Source: Ruegeria sp. YS9 | Lineage (GTDB): Bacteria; Pseudomonadota; Alphaproteobacteria; Rhodobacterales; Rhodobacteraceae | Reading direction: 5' to 3' | Assembly: GCF_024628725.1 (NCBI RefSeq) | Contig: NZ_CP102409.1 | Coordinates: forward strand, 2,823,001-2,887,000 | DNA: 64,000 nucleotides | In this document: piece by piece, positions 17,156-25,995 of the stretch | How the letters are laid out: each line of letters begins with the position of its first letter | Position numbering within the stretch: the stretch's first letter is position 1 | Position numbers and translations under genes: made by a program | Notes under the pieces: model-generated | Told to the model about the DNA's origin: nothing | Database searches by the model: none | What the model saw: only the letters and a program-made list of their open reading frames with translations

Positions 17156-17485
17156 ATGACCCAGCAAACACGCCCCACAGCCCTGAACGGGCCGAACAAC
17201 GACTATCACCTGCTTCCAGTCACCGACCGGCAGATGCGGTATGCGCGTGCGATTGCCGAGAAGTCAGCCCTTGAGATCCCTGTTGAGGCACAGCGCGACC
17301 GGCGGCTTTTGTCTGACTGGATTTCAGCCCACAAACCACGCGGGACCTCGCAGTTCGACAATTACCCGACGGGAAAACAAGTTGCGTTTGCCGAGCGGAT
17401 TTCACGCAGCAAGCGCCGCCCGATCCCGTCCGAGTGTTTCCGCGACAAGAAAATGATGTCTCGCTGGATCGATCAGAACAAATAG
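17156..17485 (+). CDS. Small protein with internal duplication, probable SOS-regulated
   Basis: 109 residues of unknown function. Two copies of one motif are visible, at about residues 21-60 and 71-109. Each has the form P-x-(D/G)-(R/K)-Q-(M/V)-x-(Y/F)-A-x-x-I, then IP(V/S)E, then RD(R/K)(R/K), then W-I-x-x-x-K. Paired KQ/aromatic and basic residues suggest nucleic-acid or protein contact, but this is a guess; the motif vaguely recalls the small repeats in DUF3072-like proteins. An AGAGGA ribosome site precedes the ATG, and the SOS box lies 23 nt upstream. No cysteine-rich, signal or membrane feature is present. Confidence 0.75.
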   Translation: MTQQTRPTALNGPNNDYHLLPVTDRQMRYARAIAEKSALEIPVEAQRDRRLLSDWISAHKPRGTSQFDNYPTGKQVAFAERISRSKRRPIPSECFRDKKMMSRWIDQNK

Positions 17486-17492
17486 ACCCTTA

Positions 17493-18002
17493 TTAGGGTC
17501 TTTCCTGAGTGTGATTGCGGGCGTAAAGCGAAACTGCTGCGGCAACAAACATCCCCAGCAGGATATAGCCCGTCACGGCCTCGGACACGGCGAGCCCACG
17601 GCACAGTCCGGTCGGGGACATGTCGCCATACCCGACTGTGGTAAAGGTGACATAGGAAAAATACAGGATATCCCCCGGACCCTGCGCACCGATGACACAG
17701 TGGTCGTTATACCCAAAGGCGCCGTAAACCGCGGCGAACAGGAAGGGGACAACCTGTATGAACGAAACACCCATCAGAAACAAAAGCCTGCGGGGCGACT
17801 TTACCTGGGTCACGTAATACCAGGACTGCGACACCAGCCAGATCAACAGGCCAACCGAAGCGATTGTGCCAATCGTGTCGCCCGCAGCTGCCTCGTTCAG
17901 GCGTGAAAGACCATACCAGGCAAGAAAGCTCGCCAGAACCAGCCCCAACGCTGCAATCAGGGTTGATTTCCATTCATCCAAAGTCGTGGGTTTGCGGTGC
18001 AT
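17493..18002 (-). CDS. Two-pore-helix potassium channel family protein
   Basis: 169 residues from the ATG at 18002, with GAAGGGG upstream; a longer start at 18032 is possible. Membrane segments lie at about residues 15-35, 45-62, 75-95 and 135-155. A perfect K+ selectivity filter, TFTTVGYGD, sits in the re-entrant loop before the last helix. There is no ligand-binding RCK domain in the protein, so gating is unknown. It is convergent with the SOS-box gene, whose stop lies 8 nt away. Confidence 0.88.
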   Translation of the reverse strand: MHRKPTTLDEWKSTLIAALGLVLASFLAWYGLSRLNEAAAGDTIGTIASVGLLIWLVSQSWYYVTQVKSPRRLLFLMGVSFIQVVPFLFAAVYGAFGYNDHCVIGAQGPGDILYFSYVTFTTVGYGDMSPTGLCRGLAVSEAVTGYILLGMFVAAAVSLYARNHTQERP

Positions 18003-18067
18003 GAACGCCCCTTCAATCCGGTCTTCGCGCAATCATCCGACCTAAAGGCATCGCCCGCAACCCGAAT

Positions 18068-18973
18068 TCAGTCCTGGCGCAGATGCGCCTCACCCCGCTC
18101 GCGCGCCAGCAGGATCTGCTTTTGCCGTTCGCGAAAGCGCATTTTGTCAGCATCGGACGTCTCATCGATGCATTGATGGCATGAAACGCCATGCTCGTAT
18201 TCCGGGCGCTTCACATCCTCGGGCAGGATTGGACGCCGGCAGCCATGACAGAGCTTGTGCGGCCCTTCAACAAGCCCGTGACCAACCGAAACACGATTGT
18301 CGAACACAAAGCATTCGCCCTGCCAGGAACTGTCTTCAGCAGGCATTTCCTCAAGATACCGCAGGATACCGCCCTTGAGGTGATAGACATCCTCGACCCC
18401 CTGACCCAGCAGGTAGTTGGTGGATTTCTCGCAACGGATACCGCCCGTGCAGAACATGGCGACCCGTTTGTTGTGAAAGCGGTCCTTGTTCTGTTCCCAC
18501 CATGCCGGGAAATCGCGAAAACTGGCTGTTTCAGGGTCTATTGCGCCTTCAAACGTCCCGATTGCCACTTCGTAATCGTTGCGCGTGTCGATCAGCACCA
18601 CATCGTCAGAACGGATCAGGTCATTCCACTCCTGCGGGTCGACATAGTTGCCGACACGGGCGCGCGGGTCGACATCGGGCTGACCCATGGTCACGATCTC
18701 TTTCTTCAGCCGCACCTTCATCTTGCCGAAAGGCGGATGCTCCGAGGTCGCTTCCTTCCACTCCAGATCAGCGCAACCGGGCAAGGATCGGACATGTGAC
18801 AGCACGGCGTCGATTCCGGCACGCGGGCCGGCGATCGTGCCGTTGATCCCTTCCTGCGCAAGCAGCAGCGTACCGGTGACGGACTGCGCGCGGCACAGGT
18901 CCAGCAAAGGGTCACGCAACGCGGCTGGATCCGCGAAACGGGTAAAGTGATAGAGGGCAGCGATTGTGTACAT
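18068..18973 (-). CDS. trhO: tRNA uridine(34) hydroxylase, rhodanese domain
   Basis: 301 residues, standard for the YceA/TrhO family. An N-terminal acylphosphatase-like domain (TGTLLLAQEGINGTIAG) is followed by a rhodanese domain with ID(T)RNDYE and the catalytic loop FCTGGIRCEKST (Cys175). A C-terminal zinc-ribbon-like region has Cys pairs (CHGCRRPI, CHQC). TrhO hydroxylates U34 of certain tRNAs using O2, the first step to 5-(carboxy)methoxyuridine. Monocistronic and divergent from pncA. Confidence 0.93.
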   Translation of the reverse strand: MYTIAALYHFTRFADPAALRDPLLDLCRAQSVTGTLLLAQEGINGTIAGPRAGIDAVLSHVRSLPGCADLEWKEATSEHPPFGKMKVRLKKEIVTMGQPDVDPRARVGNYVDPQEWNDLIRSDDVVLIDTRNDYEVAIGTFEGAIDPETASFRDFPAWWEQNKDRFHNKRVAMFCTGGIRCEKSTNYLLGQGVEDVYHLKGGILRYLEEMPAEDSSWQGECFVFDNRVSVGHGLVEGPHKLCHGCRRPILPEDVKRPEYEHGVSCHQCIDETSDADKMRFRERQKQILLARERGEAHLRQD

Positions 18974-19069
18974 ACGCGCGATCTACCTTTGCAGACCCAG
19001 AGTCGCAAGGGATTGCATTGACGCCCCGCGCGCCGCCGCCTACCGATAGAGCGGTAAAAGGAGGCCGCC

Positions 19070-19663
19070 ATGACCCATGCCCTGCTCGTGATCGATGTCC
19101 AGAACGACTTTTGCCCCGGTGGTGCGCTGGCTGTGGCAGAGGGGGACGAAATCGTCGCACCGATAAACGCCATGATGGGTGAATTCGATGCCGTGATCCT
19201 GACTCAGGACTGGCATCCGGCGGGGCATTCTTCGTTTGCCAGTTCCCACGATGGCAAAAACCCGTTCGACCTGGTCGACATGCCCTATGGCCCACAGGTT
19301 CTGTGGCCCGACCACTGCGTGCAGGGCACGCGCGGCGCCGGTTTTCATCCCGACTTGCGCACGGATGGCGACCTGATCCTTCGCAAAGGATTCCGCAGTA
19401 CCATCGACAGCTATTCCGCATTCTTCGAGAATGACCACCAGACACCGACAGGCCTGAAAGGCTATTTGGATACACGCGGTATCGACCGTTTGACCCTTGT
19501 GGGATTGGCCACCGATTACTGCGTGCGTTATTCCGCGGTAGATGCCGCCAGGTTGGGTTTCGATGTCACGGTCCGCATGGGCGCGTGCCGCGCGATTGAT
19601 ATGGACGGTTCGCTGGCAGCCGCCGAGCAGGCGATGCGGGATGCCGGAGTCGTATTGACCTAA
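19070..19663 (+). CDS. pncA: Nicotinamidase
   Basis: 197 residues of the isochorismatase-like fold. The catalytic triad is visible as D9 (VIDVQNDF), K106 (RKGF) and C151 (ATDYCVRYSA). The metal site is D47, H49 and H53 (QDWHPAGH). It hydrolyses nicotinamide to nicotinate, feeding the Preiss-Handler salvage route with PncB encoded just downstream. An AAAGGAGG ribosome site precedes the ATG. Its stop overlaps the convergent gene at 19660 by 4 nt. Confidence 0.96.
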   Translation: MTHALLVIDVQNDFCPGGALAVAEGDEIVAPINAMMGEFDAVILTQDWHPAGHSSFASSHDGKNPFDLVDMPYGPQVLWPDHCVQGTRGAGFHPDLRTDGDLILRKGFRSTIDSYSAFFENDHQTPTGLKGYLDTRGIDRLTLVGLATDYCVRYSAVDAARLGFDVTVRMGACRAIDMDGSLAAAEQAMRDAGVVLT

Positions 19664-20190
19664 GGTGTGGCGCCCGCGGCGGCCAGAAGCTTGATCATCA
19701 CGAACAGAACAACTGCCAGACCCAGCGCGAACCCAATGCGCCCTGGAATCGTGCGGCGTTCCGGATTGGTCTGGTTTGACGGAGGTGGCGGAACGCGCAT
19801 CGATCGGCTGCGTACGATCCCAGCCATGGGTTGCGCGGTTCGCACGTAGTGCAAGAAATCCCAAAGGTTGAAATCGCCGCAATATTCACCCTGAATTCCA
19901 CGCGTCCTGATGTTGTCAAACAGCGACCGCAGAATTCGCACCCGATCCGCATGGTCCTCGGCCGGAAAAACACCCGGCACGATGCCGCTGTTGCGCGACT
20001 CGAGGCTGAATCCTGCATCCATGAAAATCTTGCGGATTTTCGGCGATGTTCCACGCAACGCGTCCGCGGCTCTGATATCGCGGAACACCGCACATACCAG
20101 GCGTTCCGTATCAGAGGCAGACCCCAGCTTTTCGGGGTCCAGATCTTCCAGCGCTACGTTAACAATATCAAAATCGTACTCGATACCCAT
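19660..20190 (-). CDS. Tail-anchored protein of unknown function between pncA and pncB
   Basis: 176 residues. The N-terminal soluble part (about 1-115) begins MGIEYDFDIVNVALEDLD and contains GEYCGDFNLWDFLHYVRTAQ; I recognise no domain. A Pro/Arg-rich linker leads to one C-terminal hydrophobic segment (IGFALGLAVVLFVMIKLLAA), suggesting insertion as a tail-anchored inner-membrane protein with a cytoplasmic head. It faces pncA and is divergent from pncB. Linkage to NAD metabolism is only positional. Confidence 0.65.
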   Translation of the reverse strand: MGIEYDFDIVNVALEDLDPEKLGSASDTERLVCAVFRDIRAADALRGTSPKIRKIFMDAGFSLESRNSGIVPGVFPAEDHADRVRILRSLFDNIRTRGIQGEYCGDFNLWDFLHYVRTAQPMAGIVRSRSMRVPPPPSNQTNPERRTIPGRIGFALGLAVVLFVMIKLLAAAGATP

Positions 20191-20247
20191 TCACAAACTC
20201 AGTTTCGACTTTCCATCCCCTCTTCTCACTAACCGGTAAAAACAATG

Positions 20248-20267
20248 CACAATATGCCGGTATTGTG
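20248..20267. promoter_or_regulatory. Perfect palindrome in the pncB upstream region
   Basis: CACAATA (20248-20254), spacer TGCCGG, TATTGTG (20261-20267): a 7-bp perfect inverted repeat of operator type, 58 nt from the leftward gene's start and 87 nt from the pncB ATG. The regulator is unknown. Confidence 0.4.
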
Positions 20268-20276
20268 ACTTCAAAC

Positions 20277-20308
20277 TGGCATTGTCACCAAATCAGTGAC
20301 TCTTGCCA
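20277..20308. promoter_or_regulatory. Nested inverted repeat upstream of pncB
   Basis: TGGCA (20277-20281) pairs with TGCCA (20304-20308), and GTCAC (20284-20288) pairs with GTGAC (20296-20300). The result is an interrupted hairpin 46 nt before pncB. It could be a second operator or a 5' leader stem. Confidence 0.35.
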
Positions 20309-20354
20309 TTTCCAGAGTCGATTGATCTAACTACGGAAATCGCAGGAGTTCCCC

Positions 20355-21647
20355 ATGGTCGACATCGCGACCCGCGTCTACAATCACAAATGGAAGATTG
20401 ACCCGATTGTACGGTCTTTGATCGATACTGATTTCTACAAACTGCTGATGTGCCAGTCAGTGTTTCGAAACAAGCCTCAAACAGATGTCGTGTTTTCGCT
20501 GATCAACCGGTCGAATCACGTACCTCTGGCGCGTTTGATCGATGAAGGCGAGCTGCGGGAACAGCTGGATCACATCCGCTCTCTCAGCCTCAGCCGTGGG
20601 GAAAGCACCTGGCTGCGCGGCAACATGTTCTACGGAAAACGGCAGATGTTCCGCTCTGACTTCATGGAGTGGTTCGAGAATTTGCGCCTGCCGCCCTATC
20701 ATCTTGAACGCAAAGGCGACCAATATGAACTGACCTTTGAAGGCAAATGGCACGAGGTCATGCTGTGGGAAATCCCCGCGCTGGCGGTGTTGATGGAGCT
20801 GCGCTCGCGCGCGGTGCTGAACGATATGCGCCGGTTCGAATTGCAGGTCCTGTACGCCCGCGCGATGACCCGGGTTTGGGAAAAGATCGAAAAGTTGAGC
20901 TCGATAAACGGGCTTGGGATCGCGGATTTCGGTACCAGACGGCGGCATTCCTTCCTGTGGCAGGATTGGTGCGTGCAGGCGATGATCGAAGGGCTGGGCG
21001 CATCCTTTACCGGCACTTCGAACTGCCTGATCGCCATGCGACGCGAGGTCGAGGCCATCGGCACCAATGCGCATGAACTGCCCATGGTCTATTCCGCGCT
21101 GGCAGATACGGATGAAGCGTTGGCGCAGGCGCCTTATGACGTGCTCAGCGACTGGCATGACGAGCATGACGGCAACCTCCGCATCATCCTGCCCGACACC
21201 TATGGCACTAAGGGGTTTCTGGACAATGCTCCTGACTGGCTGGCGGGATGGACCGGCATTCGAATCGACAGCGGAGACCCGGCAGCGGCGGCCGAGGTCG
21301 CAATAGACTGGTGGAACGCACGCGGCGAAGACCCGACAGGGAAGCGGATCATTTTCTCTGACGGTCTGGATGTCGAGAAAATTCAGGAATTGCATGCCCA
21401 GTTCGCGGGCCGCGCCAATATTTCCTTCGGTTGGGGAACCTTGCTGACCAACGATTTTCGCGGACTCGTCCCCAATGACGCGCTGGCGCCATTCTCATTG
21501 GTCTGCAAAGCGGTATCCGCCAATGGCCGCCCGACGGTAAAACTGTCGGACAACCCGGAAAAGGCTATGGGTCCGGAGGACCAGATCGAACGCTACAAGC
21601 GGGTGTTTGGTGTCGGAGCGCAAAAGGCGATCGAGGTGATCGTCTGA
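20355..21647 (+). CDS. pncB: Nicotinate phosphoribosyltransferase
   Basis: 430 residues, full length for PncB. Family marks include SLIDTDFYKLLMCQ at the N-terminus, FGTRRRHSFLWQDW and FTGTSNCLIA around the active site, IRIDSGDP for the phosphoribosyl pocket and FGWGTLLTNDF near the C-terminus. It converts nicotinate, PRPP and ATP to nicotinate mononucleotide, acting after PncA in NAD salvage. The CAGGAG ribosome site at 20343-20348 supports this start. Two inverted repeats lie upstream. Confidence 0.96.
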   Translation: MVDIATRVYNHKWKIDPIVRSLIDTDFYKLLMCQSVFRNKPQTDVVFSLINRSNHVPLARLIDEGELREQLDHIRSLSLSRGESTWLRGNMFYGKRQMFRSDFMEWFENLRLPPYHLERKGDQYELTFEGKWHEVMLWEIPALAVLMELRSRAVLNDMRRFELQVLYARAMTRVWEKIEKLSSINGLGIADFGTRRRHSFLWQDWCVQAMIEGLGASFTGTSNCLIAMRREVEAIGTNAHELPMVYSALADTDEALAQAPYDVLSDWHDEHDGNLRIILPDTYGTKGFLDNAPDWLAGWTGIRIDSGDPAAAAEVAIDWWNARGEDPTGKRIIFSDGLDVEKIQELHAQFAGRANISFGWGTLLTNDFRGLVPNDALAPFSLVCKAVSANGRPTVKLSDNPEKAMGPEDQIERYKRVFGVGAQKAIEVIV

Positions 21648-21734
21648 ACCACGGCAGCGCATTCATCATTTATCGGCAACTCACCTGATGCTATTTTGGA
21701 AGGCATTCTCATTGAGCATTAAGGTTGAGACACA

Positions 21735-22895
21735 ATGATTTTTGAACCAAGGAACTTCTACGATACCGGCGGATCCCGGGATGAGCTTTCACTTTTTTCC
21801 TACGCCGCATACCTGATATCCCGCGCGCAGTTTCTGCAAGCCGAAGGCGATGACAGCGACCTTTTACTGTTGGGCCGCGATTGGGAAGAAACCGACGATG
21901 CCGTTCTGTCCAAACAGCTTGTCATGCTCGGATTCCGGCCAATTGACGACCGCCAGACATCCGCCCACGAATACATGAGTTTCCTTGATGGCCCCGATGA
22001 CCTAAGGCCCGTCGACCTGCTTACTTCGCCAGAACCTGAAGGGTATTACCAACATTTGTTCGAGGCGATCAAAGCAGCAGAGGAATGGCCCAGCGCCCAA
22101 CATATTGGCGCTGCTTTGAAGCTTGGACTGGCGGCCCCGGATTCAATTGTTGCTCTTGCCGCACTGAGTTCATGCCTCAAACTGTATTCGCCGGATTCTT
22201 TTCCGCCACGTCTTTGGCTTGGTGTGTTTACGGCGCGTTGGGCGCAGTTGGAGCCGCTCTCGCAAGATTTGCTTACTGTGTTGTCGTCCGCTCTGATTTC
22301 CGTCCCGCCGGGCTCGAAGGTTCCACCGGCCCCCGCGCAACAGAAAGCCGATGCGCCGGGGTTGCTTCTTGTTCATGGCACTCACTTCGAAGTCGATCCC
22401 GACCCCACATGGTACTATCCGCATGTCGGAGATCTGCACAATTACATCAAGCCGCATCGCAACGATATCTTTTCAGGACAGAACTACTATGAATGGGAGG
22501 GCCGGTGGTCCGATCGCGGCCGCCATATTGCTGCCAAACACCTGAAAAACTGGATAGATCTTGAGGCCTATCACGGCTGCGATGTGGTTGCCCACAGCCA
22601 CGGCTGCAATGTCGTCATGAAAGCCGCCGATATGGGGGCGCATTTCAACAAGGTCGTTTTCCTAAGCTGCCCGGTACACTGGCACAAGTACAACCTGAAT
22701 TCAGGCCGGATCAATGCGCCGTATTCCGTTCGGGTCTGGTTTGACTTGGTGATCCTGGCAGACGGCGGCAGACAAAAGTTCCCCGCCAGTGCCAACGTTG
22801 CCGACGAGGTCGTCGGAGGTTGGTTCAGCGGGCATTCTGCCACGCGGACATCACGGATTTGGGGCAATCATACATTGGAAGCAAAGCTGATCTGA
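21735..22895 (+). CDS. Alpha/beta-hydrolase-like protein with unknown N-terminal domain
   Basis: 386 residues, no family recognised. The C-terminal half has the outline of an alpha/beta hydrolase: a first strand LLLVHGTHF near residue 215, and a nucleophile-elbow-like VVAHSHGCN with Ser288. The expected G-x-S-x-G is changed to A-H-S-H-G. Late His residues (GHSAT, NHTLE) are candidate catalytic bases. The N-terminal 200 residues are mostly helical and acidic, without signal or membrane segment. The ribosome site is weak. It is convergent with the aldehyde dehydrogenase gene. Confidence 0.7.
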   Translation: MIFEPRNFYDTGGSRDELSLFSYAAYLISRAQFLQAEGDDSDLLLLGRDWEETDDAVLSKQLVMLGFRPIDDRQTSAHEYMSFLDGPDDLRPVDLLTSPEPEGYYQHLFEAIKAAEEWPSAQHIGAALKLGLAAPDSIVALAALSSCLKLYSPDSFPPRLWLGVFTARWAQLEPLSQDLLTVLSSALISVPPGSKVPPAPAQQKADAPGLLLVHGTHFEVDPDPTWYYPHVGDLHNYIKPHRNDIFSGQNYYEWEGRWSDRGRHIAAKHLKNWIDLEAYHGCDVVAHSHGCNVVMKAADMGAHFNKVVFLSCPVHWHKYNLNSGRINAPYSVRVWFDLVILADGGRQKFPASANVADEVVGGWFSGHSATRTSRIWGNHTLEAKLI

Positions 22896-22911
22896 ATTGC
22901 CCGGGTAAATG

Positions 22912-24363
22912 CTAACCGTGAAACGCGGCAACTGTCTTCAACTGTGAAAAGCCGTACAAAGCTTCGAACCCTTTTTCGCGGCCGTGTCCGGATTTTCCCA
23001 CCCCGCCAAATGGCAGTTCAACGCCGCCACCAGCACCGTAGTTGTTTATGAAAACCTGACCCGAGTGCAATGCTTTCGCCAACCGCATCTGTCGCGCACC
23101 ATCCCGCGTCCAGACGCTGGCGACCAGGCCATATTCCGTACTATTCGCTATGGTCAGAGCCTGTTCTTCGGTGTCAAACGGGATCAGAACCTGAACCGGG
23201 CCGAATATCTCGTCCTGTGCCAACTGATGATCTGGCGGCACGTCTGCGAACAAAGTGGGCCGGACATAGGCTCCGGTTTCTGGCGCGTCATCGACAATCT
23301 GTCCCTGCGCAGCGATCGTCAGGTCCGTGGCTGTTTTCAGAAAGCCGCTGACAATCTGTCTCTGCCGGTCCGAGATCAACGGTCCAACGCGCAGATCCTG
23401 CATCGCCGGGCCGACGGTCAGTTCTTCATAGGCCTTGGCCATGCGCGATCTGACCTGTTCATAGACGCCCCGCTGCACCAGGATGCGGGACGAGGCCGAA
23501 CAGGTCTGGCCCGCGTTTTGGACACCCGCATTCACCAGAAACGGCAGCGCTGCATCCAGATCGGCATCGTCAAAAACCAATTGCGGGGATTTCCCGCCCA
23601 GTTCCAGCGTCACGGGCACCACGTTGCGTCCCGCCGCCTGCTGCACAAGGGCCCCGGTGGCAACCGAACCGGTGAACGAGATATGGTTGACTCCCCGATG
23701 CCCCGACAGCGCTGCACCCGCCTCGGCCCCCAGACCGGGCACGACGTTCAATGCTCCGGCTGGCAGCCCGGCCTGTTGCGCAAGATGGGCAAAGGCCAGC
23801 GCGGTCAGGCAGGCCTCTTCCGCAGGTTTCAGAACACAGGCGTTGCCCATGGCCAACGCCGCCCCGACGGAACGCCCGATAATCTGCATCGGATAGTTCC
23901 AGGGCACGATATGGCCCGTCACCCCATGCGGTTCGCGCAAGGTGTAGACGGTGTAGCCATCGAGATAGGGAATGGTCTCGCCCATCACCTTGTCGGCCGC
24001 GCCGCCATAGAACTCGCAATAGCGCGCCAGGGCGACCGCGTCTGCCCGGGCCTGTGTCAGCGGTTTGCCGACATCCATCGCCTCGAGCCGCGCCAGATCG
24101 TCCACCCGGTCCAGCACCAGCTGGCCCAACCGTGTCAGGATGCGGCCGCGTTCCAACGCCGTCTTTCGCCCCCAATCACCATACAACGCAGATCGGGCGG
24201 CTTGTACCGCCGCGTCGATATCCGCCTCGGACCCTCGGGCGATCCGGCAGATCTCGGTCCCGTCCGAAGGGTTGATCAAGGGCAGGCTGTCGCCCGCAGC
24301 CGCCCGGATCCAGCGCCCGCCGATCAGGCACAAGGTGGGATCAAACCAAATGTTCTGGGTCAT
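22912..24363 (-). CDS. NAD-dependent aldehyde dehydrogenase at the end of the peptide ABC operon
   Basis: 483 residues from the ATG at 24363 (GGAGG upstream). ALDH signatures are VTLELGGKSP, GQTCSASSR (catalytic Cys near residue 290) and PFGGVGKSGHGREKG. The closest relatives by pattern are betaine-aldehyde, gamma-aminobutyraldehyde or 4-guanidinobutyraldehyde dehydrogenases, but the substrate cannot be read from sequence. It follows the fused ABC ATPase gene after 33 nt in the same direction, suggesting that it processes an aldehyde derived from the imported compound (inference). Confidence 0.88.
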   Translation of the reverse strand: MTQNIWFDPTLCLIGGRWIRAAAGDSLPLINPSDGTEICRIARGSEADIDAAVQAARSALYGDWGRKTALERGRILTRLGQLVLDRVDDLARLEAMDVGKPLTQARADAVALARYCEFYGGAADKVMGETIPYLDGYTVYTLREPHGVTGHIVPWNYPMQIIGRSVGAALAMGNACVLKPAEEACLTALAFAHLAQQAGLPAGALNVVPGLGAEAGAALSGHRGVNHISFTGSVATGALVQQAAGRNVVPVTLELGGKSPQLVFDDADLDAALPFLVNAGVQNAGQTCSASSRILVQRGVYEQVRSRMAKAYEELTVGPAMQDLRVGPLISDRQRQIVSGFLKTATDLTIAAQGQIVDDAPETGAYVRPTLFADVPPDHQLAQDEIFGPVQVLIPFDTEEQALTIANSTEYGLVASVWTRDGARQMRLAKALHSGQVFINNYGAGGGVELPFGGVGKSGHGREKGFEALYGFSQLKTVAAFHG

Positions 24364-24396
24364 TTTGGGCCTCCAATCAGGCTCTAACAAGGAACT

Positions 24397-25995
24397 TTAC
24401 GCCGTCAGCGGCCTTATCTCGGGCAACCGGGGCGCAGCGGCAATCAGGGTTTGCGTATAGGGATGTTGCGGATTTTCGAACACCTGCTTGGTCTGACCCT
24501 GTTCGACGATCCGCCCGGACTGCATCACAAGCACACGGTCGGTGATCGTGCGGACAACGCTCAGGTCATGGCTGATGAACAGATAGGTCAGGTCATAGGC
24601 ATCGCACAGTTCAGCGAGCAGATCGAGGATCTGTGCACGGACCGAAACGTCAAGCGCCGAAACCGCCTCGTCGAACAGGATCAGATCGGGCCGGATGATC
24701 AGGGCGCGTGCAATGGCGATCCGTTGTCGTTGCCCGCCCGAGAATTCGTGGATGTACTTGCCCGCGTCGCCGGGGCTGAGGCCGACGGCCGTCAGTATTT
24801 CCGAGATCCGATCCCGCCGGTCTGATCCGGTGGGCGGGTCGTCCAGCAAATGGAAAGGCTCGGTGATCAGGCGCGCGACACGATGACGGGGGTTGAAGCT
24901 GCCATATGGGTCCTGAAACACCACCTGCATCTTCCGGCGCACGGCAAGGTTGGGTTTGTGCCCGGTGAAAACCGGCTGACCACCCAGCCGGATTTGACCG
25001 GACTGAACCTCCTCCAAGCCCAAAATTGCCCGTGTTAGGGTCGATTTTCCGCATCCGGATTCCCCAACCAAACCCAACCGCTCGCCTCGGTTGAGTGAAA
25101 AACTGACACCATCCACTGCCCGGTGATGGCGCGGCGCGTCCAACAGGCCTTTTCGGGGCAATCGGTAGTCCCGGACAACCTGGGTTACCTCCAGCAACGT
25201 TTGCGGTTGCGCGGGTTCCGGCAAAGTGACCTGATGGCCAGACGCCTCGAACAGCATTCGGGTATAAGGGTGATGCATGTGACGCAGCAGGTGCTGTGTG
25301 GCCCCGCTTTCAACCACTTCTCCGTGGCGCATGACGATGATCTGGTCCGCCATATCAGAGACAACGGCCAGATCATGGGTGATCATCAGCAGCCCCATGT
25401 CATATTCACGCACCAGCCCCTTGAGCAGGTCGAGGATCTGCGCCTGTGTCGTGACGTCCAGCGCTGTCGTCGGCTCGTCCGCGATCAGCAGCCTGGGGCG
25501 CAGAGCGATGGCCATGGCAATGACCACGCGTTGCCGTTGCCCGCCGGACAGTTCGTGCGGATAGCGGGAAAGGGGGAACCGATCAGGTGGCAGGCCGACC
25601 CGGGTCAGCACCTCTTTGGCGCGTGTTCGGGCCTGGGTCGGGGGCATCGCCTTGTGGATCAGGATCGTCTCCATCACCTGATCACCGATGGTTTTCACCG
25701 GATTGAGCGCTGTCATCGGTTCCTGAAACACCATCCCCATGGACGCGCCGCGCAAGGCGCACAAATCGGGCTCTGACCGTGTCAACAGATCCTGACCGTC
25801 CAGCCAGATCGCACCTTCCGTGCTGGCCCCATGCGGCAGCAGTTGCATCACCGCCAATGCGGTCATCGATTTGCCCGAGCCGCTTTCACCTGTCACCGCC
25901 ACGATCTGGCCGGGGTCGATCGACAAGCTGACCTGTTTCAGGATCGGCATCCCGTGGATCGTCAGCGACAGGTTTTCAATCTGCAACAAGCTCAT
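24397..25995 (-). CDS. Fused peptide-type ABC transporter ATPase (DppD-DppF-like tandem)
   Basis: 532 residues containing two complete ATPase modules. Module 1 has Walker A GESGSGKS, signature LSGGQRQRV and Walker [13 protein letters not shown]. Module 2 has [17 protein letters not shown] and [12 protein letters not shown]. Both end in the oligopeptide-type extension (HPYTRML / HPYTQTL), so this is a single-chain version of the DppD/DppF pair. It energises the two permeases encoded upstream; the genes overlap by 4 nt. Confidence 0.95.
   Translation of the reverse strand: MSLLQIENLSLTIHGMPILKQVSLSIDPGQIVAVTGESGSGKSMTALAVMQLLPHGASTEGAIWLDGQDLLTRSEPDLCALRGASMGMVFQEPMTALNPVKTIGDQVMETILIHKAMPPTQARTRAKEVLTRVGLPPDRFPLSRYPHELSGGQRQRVVIAMAIALRPRLLIADEPTTALDVTTQAQILDLLKGLVREYDMGLLMITHDLAVVSDMADQIIVMRHGEVVESGATQHLLRHMHHPYTRMLFEASGHQVTLPEPAQPQTLLEVTQVVRDYRLPRKGLLDAPRHHRAVDGVSFSLNRGERLGLVGESGCGKSTLTRAILGLEEVQSGQIRLGGQPVFTGHKPNLAVRRKMQVVFQDPYGSFNPRHRVARLITEPFHLLDDPPTGSDRRDRISEILTAVGLSPGDAGKYIHEFSGGQRQRIAIARALIIRPDLILFDEAVSALDVSVRAQILDLLAELCDAYDLTYLFISHDLSVVRTITDRVLVMQSGRIVEQGQTKQVFENPQHPYTQTLIAAAPRLPEIRPLTA

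Noticed and set aside
22984..24387. 467-codon open frame antisense to the aldehyde dehydrogenase
   Set aside because: Shadow of a clear ALDH gene; no ribosome site or recognisable motif.
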